DNA of 64,000 nucleotides from Heterodera schachtii (Eukaryota > Nematoda > Chromadorea > Rhabditida > Heteroderidae), in assembly GCA_023374025.1 (NCBI GenBank), contig SIJG01000024.1, positions 567,602 through 631,601 on the forward strand. Reading direction: 5' to 3'. Every line of letters begins with the position of its first letter. Position 1 is the stretch's first letter. Below are positions 11,396 to 22,496 of the stretch, in pieces. A program made the translations under genes and the position numbers. The notes under the pieces are model-generated. The model saw only the letters and a list, made by a program, of their open reading frames with translations. It did not search any database and had not been told where the DNA came from.

Positions 11396-12740
11396 TGAAT
11401 TGAGTTGCAGAAAAGTGATCGACCAATTTGAATTATGGAATTATTGACGTGCTCATAAAAATTGTTTTTAGCATTGAATTGTCATTGATCAACATATATT
11501 TGTGTTAATACATAAATTTAGTGATTTCTTGAAATTCCGTGCGGTTAAATATAAAAGTAAAAACAAAAAGGAAAATCCGATTTTAAATGGTAAATTCGCA
11601 ATGATTAAATTTCTTAAACTTCCAAAAAACACCAATCATTCTTGCTCGACACTACTCCATTTGCTGTTCACATTCGGCCTGTCTTTGATGATATGATACG
11701 AATTCATCATCAGAACTGAGTGGAGGGTGATCAAAGTGGGACAGAAACGGATAAACTGATCAGAGGTAAAAGATCAAGTGATCAGAGGTTGGAAAGAAAA
11801 TTGATAAAATGATCGGACATAAGCACTTAAAAGTCACTAACACAATTTTAAAATTATTATACATAAGAAGCCAGTGACCATTAAAAGCATAAAACCGAGA
11901 CTCGGGATTTGATTAAGAAAGTGGTCATGCGGGATATCCGGGGGACATGAGCCAAATGCTGATCCCGGCTTAATCCCGTGCAGAAGATGCCCGGAGATAC
12001 GACAAGAAATCGGAATTGTGAACAACGCATAAATTTTCAAAAATTAGAAGCAGCAAGCAACACAGTTTTGCTGCATTTCTTTCCTTCCATTTTTCAATTT
12101 TAATTTACTAAATTCCAAATCCCCCCCACCCAATTTCAAATCCGCCTCCCCTCCCCCTCCCCCTCAATTTCGCCCTTTTCCCCGCCGTTTCTGTCCCTCC
12201 ATTAACTCCGATGGGATTATTTACAGCCATGGCACCTTCGCCCTCCCCTCCTCCTCGCGCCCCCGGCGGGGTTTTGATGATGGCCACTTTTTACCGTTTT
12301 GCCGCTTTGGTCTGTCCGCCGTTGCCATTGGCGGCGTCGTCCACTCAATCGGCGCAAAAAGTGCCGCGGGCAAATGCGCAAAAGGGGGCAAATGCCGGCA
12401 CAAACAGTGGGAACTCCAAAGTGGAGATTTGTTTTTGTGTGTCCTCAGCAGATGGATGGGATTTTCAACAGGGAATAAATAAAAACGCATTTTGGCGCGG
12501 CACAATTTTAGCTTTTTTTGGAAAATGAGCGAAATTTTACGGCAGACCAAAGAAAACAGCGCCAAATGCGCGGACCAATTCTATTTGGAGAAAGAAATTC
12601 CGTGCAAAAATAATATTTTTTATACGAAAAACTCACTTCTTATTAATTAAAATAATGTAATAAATAATTAATTAATATTAACATAATTTAAATGTTGCTT
12701 TTAGTGGTTATAAAATAATTAAATTAAATTTTAAAAAATA
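11396..12740. other. spacer with TGATCA repeats and a C-rich tract
   Basis: Contains a second TGATCA cluster (11728-11800) resembling the one at 5653-5810. It then has a C-rich tract (12121-12190) and a GC-rich open stretch at 12211-12528 on the + strand, with MGLFTAMAPSPSPPPRAPGG at its start. That stretch resembles no family I recognise and has no splice partner, so I do not call it a gene. Confidence 0.35.
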
Positions 12741-12741
12741 T

Positions 12742-12812
12742 TGCGTGCTAGCGGAACTGAACCCGCGTTACATAATCCCTTGTGGCTGCGCTGCTATCAA
12801 CTGCGCTATTTG
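12742..12812 (-). pseudogene. tRNA-like relic
   Basis: On the minus strand a D-arm-like TAGCGCAGTTGATAGCAGCGC (A box) is followed by a B-box-like GCGGGTTCAGTTCCGC. The T stem lacks a base compared with the usual GGTTCRANYCC loop context. The anticodon stem is weak and the acceptor stem pairs at only about five of seven positions. It is probably a decayed tRNA or tRNA-derived SINE head; no anticodon can be assigned. Confidence 0.35.
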
Positions 12813-12993
12813 CACTCCAAACTTTTATTTCGCCATCATTTTATAAAAAATTTTTTGAATTTTTTAATCATAAAACAGATTTATTTATTTTTTTATACAT
12901 ATTTAATGAGGGGAAATATTACAAAAGTATGAACCCCATCCAATATATATTCCGTATATATTCATAAAAGGCGTCATTAAGACCAATTCAGTG

Positions 12994-13115
12994 GACGAAA
13001 CCCAACTCGTACTATTATGTAGTAAATATAGAAACAGAAAAAAGCGAGACAGCGTTAATTCATCAGAGAACAGAGAAAAAAAGATACTCAAAAATAGTAC
13101 GAGTTGGGTTTTTAC
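12994..13115. mobile_element. 122-bp MITE with 11-bp flanking repeat
   Basis: The inverted core AAACCCAACTCGTACTATT and AATAGTACGAGTTGGGTTT is flanked by the direct repeat CCAATTCAGTG (12983-12993 and 13116-13126). The remainder of 12820-14000 is AT-rich with no coding signal. Confidence 0.6.
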
Positions 13116-14005
13116 CCAATTCAGTGACATGTTGTGTTTGTTGTCCATAGGTACGTGGACTTTTTCACATTTAATTGTGACAACAAAATTTTGTCTAAAA
13201 AATTAAAAAATAATAAATTTAAAAAAAAAACTATTAAAATTCATTAAATATAAATTTATTATTAAATTATCAAATAATTTTTTTATTTGTGGAATTTTGT
13301 ATACAAATTAGCAAATTTTGGAAGGAAAAAGTTTAAATTAAAAAACATTATTTAATTGAAAATATTTCCTCGCTCATCTTTTTTTTTAATATTTAAATTT
13401 TGCTATTTATTTTTAATTATTTCGTTTTTTGTTTCGCTGCGTCATTTCCCCTCCGGCGTTAATCTCTCGCCCATTTTTATTTATTACCTTTGCTTTTCCG
13501 TTATTATTTTCTCAAATGCCAATTTTACGCCTTTTTCCCCTCATTTTTTTTTTAAATTTATTGGCTTTTTGTTCTGCCATTTTAATGCCTTTTTCATTAT
13601 TAATTGTCGTCCATTGGCACTTTTATTAAATATTTAAGCATCATTTATTTATTGTGTGTGGTCGTTCAAAAATGTTCTTTCATTTTTAATATTAGTTATT
13701 TTATAATTTTTGGATTAAACATTAAAAAATTGAAAGGCCTTATAATAAATATTTAAATAGAATTAATTTACTAAAATAAAAAATTTTAAATTTTTAAATG
13801 CCAACTTATTTGCTATCTTACAATTTATTAATTGATTTTCCAAAATTTCAACTAAAAACCCTTGTTTTTAAGGAAGAGAAAAGAAATATTTTATTAAAAA
13901 TAAATTTAAAGTAATTTTATTAATTTATGAAAAAATTAAGATTTATTTTCCATAATTATTCTTAAAGCATTTTCAAATTTTATTTAATAAATAAAAAATG
14001 ACAAA

Positions 14006-17000
14006 ATGTTGAAGCAAAACGGTGGCGGCGAAAGTGCCATTCTGTTGCCCCGTCAGCCCAATTCCTCGACTTTGATCGGCTCCAGCGACGAGTGCGACAT
14101 CGTAATCAAAGTCCGTTTGATTTTAATTTAAATATTATTATTTAAATTTTAATTTTTATACCTTTTAAGAGTCCCGGCCTTCGTCCAAAACACGCGGTGA
14201 TCGAATTCTATCCGAAAACAAAATCATTTTGGCTACGCCAATTGGACCCGAAAAACGAACAACAACAGCAGCAGCAGAAAAGGCGCATGGAAAGTGGTGA
14301 GAAAAAGAAAATCCGTTGGTTACTGTATTTTTGGGGTTTTGTAGCCCTCTAATTGCTGTAGCAGTAAAAAATAATTAAATTTCAAAGAGTGAGATAGAGG
14401 TGACGGACTTTTGAGAAAATTTATGAGTTTTTTAATTTTTAAATGGCTCGAAATTTTTATTTAAAAAAAAGTAGCAAAAACGTGCTTTTTGAAAATGTCT
14501 GTCCTTTGTACAGTACCGCCTCCTCCACCGTACCCCTACGAGGACACTGTGGGGCCACAAAACCTGTCGGACAACACCAGACAGCAAGTGTTGAGAGATG
14601 GTAGGCAGAGAAAAAAAGGGTGGGGGTAGGTAGACAAACGGAAACTTATTAATTAAATGTTGAAAAAACAAATAAATAAATTTTTAAAAGGTTCACTAAT
14701 TGAACTCCATCCAATGGACACATTGCGCTTTGGCAAAGGCGCAAATGCGGTGGAATTTGTCTTCAAAATGCCGCCACTCCATCACAAAACGGTGAAACAA
14801 CAATGTTTTATAAAATTATGCTTTAATTGGGTAATTAAGCCCCTTGATCAGAAGTGTTCTGATATTTGTCTAATAAGTCTCAAACAAAGTGATCACAGAG
14901 AAAACAATGATCACTCATTTTCAATTTGAGCACAAAATTGGCGTCCAAAATATTAGAACGGCACTTTCGAAGTTCGAAAATTGTAGAATTTTATTCGGTC
15001 CCACCATTAAAACATTTTTGAAAAAAGGGTTCCTCCCATTTTTTGTTTTTCAGCTAACCCTAACAGTGATGGCATTTCAAGGCCTCAAAATTTTGGCGGA
15101 ACTCGGAAATCAGTATTCCGCGGCTCAAAAACTTTTAAAAAATCGGAACGCGTAATTTTACGAGCCCAAAAAGTGTCGGAAATCGTAAGTCATAAACGGA
15201 ATTCGGTGCCATACCAAGCCGTGACTCGAAGGCGAATCGCGACCGGGATTCCCGAGCATTTATTAAATCAATGCCAATTTAAGCGCTTCGACCCGTTTGT
15301 TGTTGCACATCCGCCGCCGGTGCGCAAGAAATGCTCGTTGGACCGCGACGACATTTCGCTTCCCATCGTCGGAGTAAAAACTGCGGGAGAGGGGGGGGGG
15401 GGAAATTAGAAATTGAAATTTAAATAAATTTCGCGAATTTTTAGAGTCGCATTCAGCCGAAGGCACACGCCGACAGATTTGTCCGCCCCAAACAGCAGTC
15501 AAACCACAGACTTTGCCAACTCGGTGGCCACCAAACGCAGAAGCAATCGCAAAATGTTCAGCAGCAGCAATTATCAAATGGAGTAAATTTTTAATAAAAA
15601 TTAAAAATATGAAAAATTAATAATTAATTAGGATGATTAATTGGATGAATTATTTTAATTGCTTAATTAACCAATAGATAATTAACCGAATTGGATAATT
15701 GTAAATGACAGATAATTATATTTGCATATTTTAATTAATTTTTATTTAATAAATTATTTATAATATTATCGAAAATTATTTAAATACCGAATGAATGTCA
15801 ATTAGTAAATTGATGACTGTGGTAATTGTCTTTTAATTTGAGGTCGCTGTGATGCGCCGAAGTGTTTCCGCGTGCCGACTGATTTCTGTGGCCGATTCGC
15901 CCACAAATAATTCGTTGCCGCGCGTGGACACACCGTGGAAAACGGAGGCAAATGGTGGGATGAAAAGCCCAAATGGATACGGTAATGAACAATTTCTAAA
16001 TGCATACTGTAGTGAAGAATAAAGATGAATACGGTAAATAAATCAGGCATTTGAAACAATGATTATGGTAAACAATTAAGGTACCGAAAGAGTACGAAGA
16101 ATAATAAATCCATGGACAGGAAAAAGCAATTTAATTTCAAGCTTCTCTTAATTTTAAAATTAAATTAATTTTTTGTTTTTGCTGAATTAATTAAAAAAAG
16201 GTTTTAAAATAAAATTAAAATTTTAAATGATTTCAAAAAGATAAATTTAAGAAGCAAATTAGATTATTTGTCTAGCATAAACTAAACGATTTAACCTGAC
16301 ATTTCAAAACAAAAAACTTCAGAATTTTACATTTTCATTTCAGTGGCTTTATCTCTTGGGAAATAATTGATAATTAATTCGCTTAAATTTGCTTTTGATC
16401 CAAATTTTGAAAATGTTTTTGAATTTCCAGCGAATTCGTCCGGCGCCTCTTCCGTCGATTCGGACGAAGTCGCGCGTGCCGTCGGCGCCGGGCACAGCAA
16501 AGAGCAACTGCTGCGACGCGTGCGACGGTTGCAGGCGGAACTGTCGCGACGGGACGCGGAATTTGCGCAACTCCGCGAACTGATCAAGGCAAACGGAGAG
16601 AGCGGCACGGCACGGGCAGAGAAAGGGGAAGGACGACGAGACAGTGTGGTGACCAACGGAGAGTGGGACGGTCAGACGAGTCAGAGAAGCGGTGGGACGC
16701 AAACGGCAGTGGTGAGACAGCCCACGGGAAGTGATCAAAGATTGGCTGAATCAATCCACCAGCTAATTTGGGGGGGGGGGTGATTGATCAGTTGGGAATT
16801 AACTACAAATCAGATTATGAAAAGGCAATCAATGATTGACAGATCAATTCGCCAAATTTGAGGCAATTGACCAGAGGTTTGACACTGATCGGGTCGGCCT
16901 GGGCCAACCCATTGATTGAACAAGAAAAAATGACCAAATGATTGGATGGTAAATCCGCCAGATCACTTTGGGTGATTGATCAGTCAGAGAATGGCATGGC

Positions 17001-20000
17001 CCAAGGAAGCCGCCGATCAAAAACGAATTTCAATGCCAATAATGAAACTGATCACACCCTTTTTTGTGTTCATAATACTTAAACTTATCAAGAAGCGGAG
17101 TTGAAAAACAATTTAAAAATGTAAAAAAAAAAACAAATTTAAAATTCGAAAATTTTCTAAAATTTCTTGGCGCCGCTTTAGTAAATCCTAAAAATTAAGG
17201 CCGATATAATTGACGACCAGAAGCAAATGGACATGATGGACTTGCATTTGGTATCACGAGATGAAGCAGGTGGCGCTCTCAAATTTTATTTTGCAATTTT
17301 GGCAAAAAGGCGGCGGTGCCAAACGCTTTTTGCCCCCGGGGCGTGCCGTGCCATCAGAACAAACGCCGGCACAAGCGATACTCAGCACACGTGCCACGGA
17401 CATCTTCTTCATGGTTTGTGCAGAGGAACTGAACACGCTGAACATCAGGTGAAATGAGGGCAATTAATTAATTATTTTTAATTATATTTAGATAAAATCC
17501 ATTCAAATAATTATTTTTATTAATTTCATTTTTATTTTTAAATTATTTTATTTTAAATTCCATTGTTTTATTTAGGCTTAGTCATTTGCCGGCCCGCGAC
17601 TATTCAGACATTTTCAGCGAAATCAGCAAATTGCTGCACGAACCGTTCAGTTTCCGCTTGATGGAGGCAATTAAATTTTAATTTTTTATCAATTTAATTA
17701 TTTTATTTAAATTTTTTTTCCATTTTTCAGATTAATAGCAAATGCGCCGTTGTGTTCGAATCGTTGGGTTTAATTTCGGCTGAAAAGGAGGAAATTTATT
17801 TGCAATTTGACCAATTTTTGAAAGAGAAAATTTATGTAAAAAATAAAAATAATATTAAAAATAAAATTATATTCGAATTTTAGCCAATTTCCAAAGCGAT
17901 CGACGCTTTTCTCGGCACTTTGCGCGAATGTGCGCAGATGGCACGCGACTCGGCACGCGCGTGTGCCATCTTTTCGCAATGGAGCCGCGAATTTGGGGAC
18001 CAATTGCAAATGCAGCCGAATTGGGAGGTGAAAAAAGGAAAATATAAATTAAAAAAGAAATGCAAATTATTTAAAAATTAAATAAAAAGGAAAAATATTA
18101 AAAAATATATTAATTTAAAATCAAAAATGGAAACGAAAATTCATAATTAATGATACAAATTAATAAAAGTTAAAAAACCCAATTTTATCTATCTAATTAA
18201 TGATGCCTAATTATTTATAAAATATTTATGTATTAACTTTTTTGCGTTGCAGTTAATGTTTTACAAAGTGCAAGACTTGCAAAGCAGGTGAACGAGCACA
18301 AAATAAAATTCAATTACAATTAAAAATGAGAAATAATAAATAATAATTCGATTATTATTAAAACTATTAATTACAATAATTTATAATTAAAAAAAAGAAA
18401 ATATAAATTGAAGCAATTCAATTAAATAATTTGTCAACAGATTTCGCGAGAATGGCCTCACAAAGCATTGGCTTCCGCCTTCTCTGAGTCCGCTTTTGCA
18501 AGTGCTCATTTTTGAGCACCGAAATCGCATGGAAGAACAGAAAAGGCACAAAATTTCAACACCAAATTTTGAAACTTTTTAATTCCCTAAAAATTAAAAA
18601 TTAATTTAAAATGATAAAACAATTAAATATTATAATTAGGCAGCAAAGAGAAGCGACCGACGCATTGGCCGAAGCGACACGAAAAATTGCCGAATTGGAA
18701 AAGGAATTGGAGGCAAATGGAAAAAATAAAAATGAAAAAAATAAAATAAATAAATAAATATAAATAAAAATGTTTTTTTTTGAGAATGCCTCGGATGGCA
18801 TCCAAAAAGAACAGAAAACGCTGCAGCAGCAGCAAATCGCGGCACAACAGCTTCTTCCGCGCATTGAATTGCCATCAATGAATGTGAAAATAAAATAAAA
18901 TAAATTAATAAATTAAATTATAAAATAAAATTATTTAAAAAAGAAACCCACGGGCAAAAATTATTTGCAAGTTTTTATTTTGTGATTTTTCCTTTTTCGT
19001 TTGTCTCCGTCCCATTTGTCAGTTCCTCTCGAGATCAATTCTCGACCAAAAGTCTTGGGTTTTTGTCCGCCGAACTTTAGGAAAAATTAATAAATTTATT
19101 TAAATTTTATCATTTTTATTTTTTCCAAGGCATTCGATCGTAAGGGGCCGACTTCGTTGCGCTCCCAGCGCAGCTCACGCGCCAGCTCACGCTGCTCCTC
19201 CGCACGACGACGGCTTCAGCTTGGCATAACGGACGGTGGGAGGGGGGGGGGGGGGGGGGGGGGGGTAATTAAAGGGCAATTAACTTTCGAATGGCTTTTT
19301 TAAGAAACTTGGGGTGGGGATTCATTAATTTTAAAAATTAATTATTACATGTTCCAAGTGGGATTTTCAGAGAATTAATTAATTATCTCAATTAAATTTA
19401 TTTTCAATTAAATTTATTTCTTATAAGTTTAAATTAATTCTAAAAAAACAGTTAGGATTGATTCTATGAAAATGATTCAACAAAATCAGATGAGGACTCG
19501 GAGAATTCGCGCGAGGCGCACATCGATTCACCGCAAACGCCGCCGCCTTCGGTTGGCGGAGCGATGCAGCGAAACACTGGGGAGAAGCACAGAAAGAGGC
19601 GAAGAAAAAGAAGCAAACAGAACGAGGACAAAGAAGAGAAAGAGGGAACAGAGGAGGAGGAAAAGCCATGGGGAGACAAAAAGGAGGAAGGAATTGGCAT
19701 GGAAAAAAGTGGGAAAGAATGGCACAAAATTGGGACCAAATGGGAGGGCAATGGCACGAAATGGGGAAGAATGGCAACAATAGGGATGCATGGCACTGGG
19801 GATGAATTGAACAAAATTGGGAGGAAGAATGAAAAAAATGGGGGTGGGGTGGCACAAAATGAGTGAAGAATGGCACAAAAGCTGAGCAGTGTGACGAAGA
19901 TATGAAAATTTATAAATTTGTTTAAGTATTGAGTGAAGGCAAAGAAAATGGAGAGCAAGCGGATCAGAATGGAAGCAAAAGTTCCGATCAACAAAATGCT

Positions 20001-22056
20001 GCGGTTGCTTCTCCCCCCGTTTCTGCTTCTTCTTCTTCAAATGATGACGGGGAGGAAAAAGCGCGGTTGGCAATGTGCCATTTGGACAACGTTTATTCAA
20101 AATTGGAGGAGCAAAGGGAGTGCCAACGGGGGAAAGAGACGGAAGAAAATGGAGAGGAAGAGTACCGCTTCTGGTGGGAGGAAAAAGGAGCAGAGCATGA
20201 AGAAGAAAAAGAAGAGGAAGGGATTGAAGAAGCGGTGGAGACGGCGAGAGAAACAAATAAAAAAGAGGGAGAGGAAAGTGGGGAGAGGAGAAAAGAAAGA
20301 GAGGAGGAAAAGAGTGAGGAAGAAGAAAAGAGTGAGGAAGAAGTGAGAGACAAGGCACACAGGGGAGAGGAGGAAAACGGAGGCGAGGGAGTGGATGAAA
20401 ATGAGAGGGAGAGAGAGGAAGAGCAACACTTTGCATGGATAGAACATATGGTCAAGAAGGAGGGAGGAAGAGAAGAGGAAAGAAGTACGGAAGAGGATAA
20501 AGCCGGAGATAAAGCACAGTCGGAAGACGGGGATGAAGCCAAATCATCGGATGAAGCAGAGGATGAAGCCGGAAATGAAGCACGGTCGGACGAAGCCGGA
20601 GAAAATGCTCATTTGGACGATGTCGATGATGAGGCACAGCCGGACGAAACCCATCTGAGTGTAACCGGAAGCCAACGGAATGAAGCCGGTGATGAAGGCG
20701 AGAGAAGTGAAGTCCAGCGGGATGAAGCCGGGGATGAAGGCGAGGGAAGTGAAGTCCAGCGGGATGAAGCCGGGGATGAAGGCCACGCAATTGATGCCGG
20801 AGACGAAGCTGGAGATGAAATACATCCGGATGAAAGCCAAATAATGAAGGACAATTTTGAAGAACAAAAGGCGCCTGATGCAAGAGAAGAAGACGAACTG
20901 GAAGAAGAAGAAGATGGTAAAAAAGAAATTCATCTAGAAGAAGCGGAGGAAGAGGGGGAGGAAGAAGAACAGCATCATCCAATGGAAGAGGTGGAGAAAG
21001 CCATGGAAGAAACTCATCCGGACGAAACTGCGGAGAAGAAGGAGGAGGAGGAGGGCGAGGAGGAAGAAGGGCATCCGGCGCAAGAAATTACGGAAAACCA
21101 AGGAAGAGAAGAAGCCGAAGCACATCAGGAAGAAACAATACCGGGGAAGGGTGAGGAAGAAAAGCAGCAGCATCCGGATGAAACAATAATGGGGGAGGAT
21201 GGAGAAGAAAAAGCAGCAAAAACAGAAGAATTAAAAAAAGAAGCACATCCGCCAGATGAAGCAGAGATAAAGCAAGAAGGAGAAGCACATTTAGATGAAT
21301 CAGCACAACAAATGGAGAGAGAAGAGGATGAAGAAAATGAGAAGCATCCGGATGAAGCAGTATTTGGGAAGAACGAAGAAAATGAGACGGATGAAGCAGC
21401 GATAGACGAGGACGGCACCAACAACCATCCGCCGATGGCACAACATGACCAGCCCGGGAAAATGTCGGAAAATGTTGCCAAATTGAGCGAGGAAAATGCC
21501 GACGAAGGTGAAGCAGAAGCAGCAGAAGAAGAAGAGGAAGAAGCAGCTGCACGAGTGTTGCAACAGCAGTGGCGGAAGCGAAAGGGAGGACAAAAAAGTG
21601 CCGAAAAAGGCGGAGAACAAAGCGAAACGGAACAGAAAAACATTGTGGAGGTAAAAGGCACAAAAAAGGGGGCACCAATTTTGATTTCGAAATTTCAGTT
21701 CTGGGAATTGGTCCGCAATTTGGCCAATTTGTTGGAAATTGAGATGCCAATTAGAGGCAGTGCCGTGCCATCACGGCCCGAAAGTGCCGGCGAACGGGCG
21801 GCACGGCAAACGGCGATGGACTCCATTTTGGACAGGTCAAAGTCAACAGAAACAGAAGCATTTTAATGAATAAAAGCTAAAATTAATTAAAATTAATTAT
21901 TTGTAATTATTATTCAGCTAACTATTATTTAATTATTTTTGTAATTGAATAATTAAAATTTCGTTTAGACTTAAAATGATGCTTTACGAATTGCGTCGAA
22001 AAGCTGAGGAAAAAGCGAAGGAAAGTGAACCGCAGACAATTGAAAGAAGCAATTAA
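14006..22056 (+). CDS. FHA-domain, coiled-coil, glutamate-rich protein (FHAD1-like N-terminus)
   Basis: The N-terminal FHA domain is split over exons 14006-14110, 14170-14296, 14514-14600 and 14691-14804. The key part reads LIGSSDECDIVIKSPGLRPK, then HAVIEF and later LHPMDTLRFG. This order resembles FHAD1 and suggests phosphothreonine-dependent binding. Then come a Ser/Arg-rich linker (15054-15373, 15445-15582, 15843-15981) and coiled coil (16431-16711). A central domain I do not recognise follows (17221-17269, 17310-17448, 17576-17666, 17731-17835, 17884-18027, 18253-18287), then coiled coils (18441-18545, 18640-18712, 18785-18883). Short Arg/Ser exons (19023-19058, 19130-19235) and 19490-19843 precede a 1.9-kb glutamate-rich exon (19927-21835) that ends in an IQ-like motif (AARVLQQQWRKRK). 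The last exon is 21969-22056. Total about 1547 residues, and all phases close. Introns at 17667, 18546 and 18713 start with GC. The 19843 donor is the least certain junction. Confidence 0.7.
19242..19265 (+). repeat. run of 24 G next to a 5' splice site
   Basis: The run starts six bases after the GT at 19236 of the FHA gene. On the transcribed RNA it would be G-rich and could fold as a quadruplex over the donor site. Confidence 0.8.
19927..21835 (+). repeat. glutamate-rich repeat exon of the FHA gene
   Basis: Encodes about 600 residues rich in Glu. It includes two to three copies of a 16-17-residue unit around QRDEAGDEGEGSEV (20690-20790). About eleven His/Gln-x-(Asp/Glu)-Glu signatures follow (HPDET, HPDES, HPDEA, HLDES, HQEET and variants), spaced roughly 20-40 residues. 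Confidence 0.8.
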
Positions 22057-22496
22057 AAATATACAGAAAAAAAGAATAACAATATAATAAATGAATATTA
22101 TAGCAAATAAATAAATTAGCATTAAATTTTTTGATTTGAATTTTTTGTGGGATTTAATTTGGTTGATCAGCAGCAAATAAAAGTTGTCCTAAAGAGAGCA
22201 AAATTTCACTAATTATGGTATCATTAATCTGCATAAAATACAACCCACCCATTCATTCATTCAATCATTTGTTTGCCCATTATTTGCACTAATTGGTTGC
22301 TACGCTTATCACTTTTTGCCCAATTCCATCATTGGATAGCTCATTAAAAAACAAAAAAAGATCAATTAAGGTTAATATTTCCACAAAAAATGCCAAAAAA
22401 AAAAAAAAATTTAGTAAAATAATGTATTGAGAAAATGTTTTTAGATTTTTGGATTTATTAAAGAATTCTCCAATAAAATTTTTGGCATTTTGCAAA
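22057..22496. other. spacer between the FHA and P450 genes
   Basis: AT-rich, with AATAAA-like signals shortly after the FHA stop (for example in AGCAAATAAATAAATT near 22105). No gene was seen. Both neighbours are on the + strand, and the gap is about 440 bp. Confidence 0.4.

Noticed and set aside
12211..12528. Pro/Ala-rich open frame as a gene
   Set aside because: GC-rich local composition explains the openness. No splice partner, homology or start support was seen, and the opposite strand is equally open.
15054..15153. Frame reading LTLTVMAFQGLKILAELGNQ as FHA-gene coding sequence
   Set aside because: It stops at 15153. The donor at 14804 (phase 1) instead gives the frame SNPNSDGISRPQNFGG that continues to 15373.
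19528..21750. Long minus-strand open frames (up to 302 codons), rich in Leu/Ser/Pro/Phe
   Set aside because: They are the complement of the glutamate-rich exon and upstream purine-rich DNA (GAA/GAG read backward), with no start context or family resemblance.
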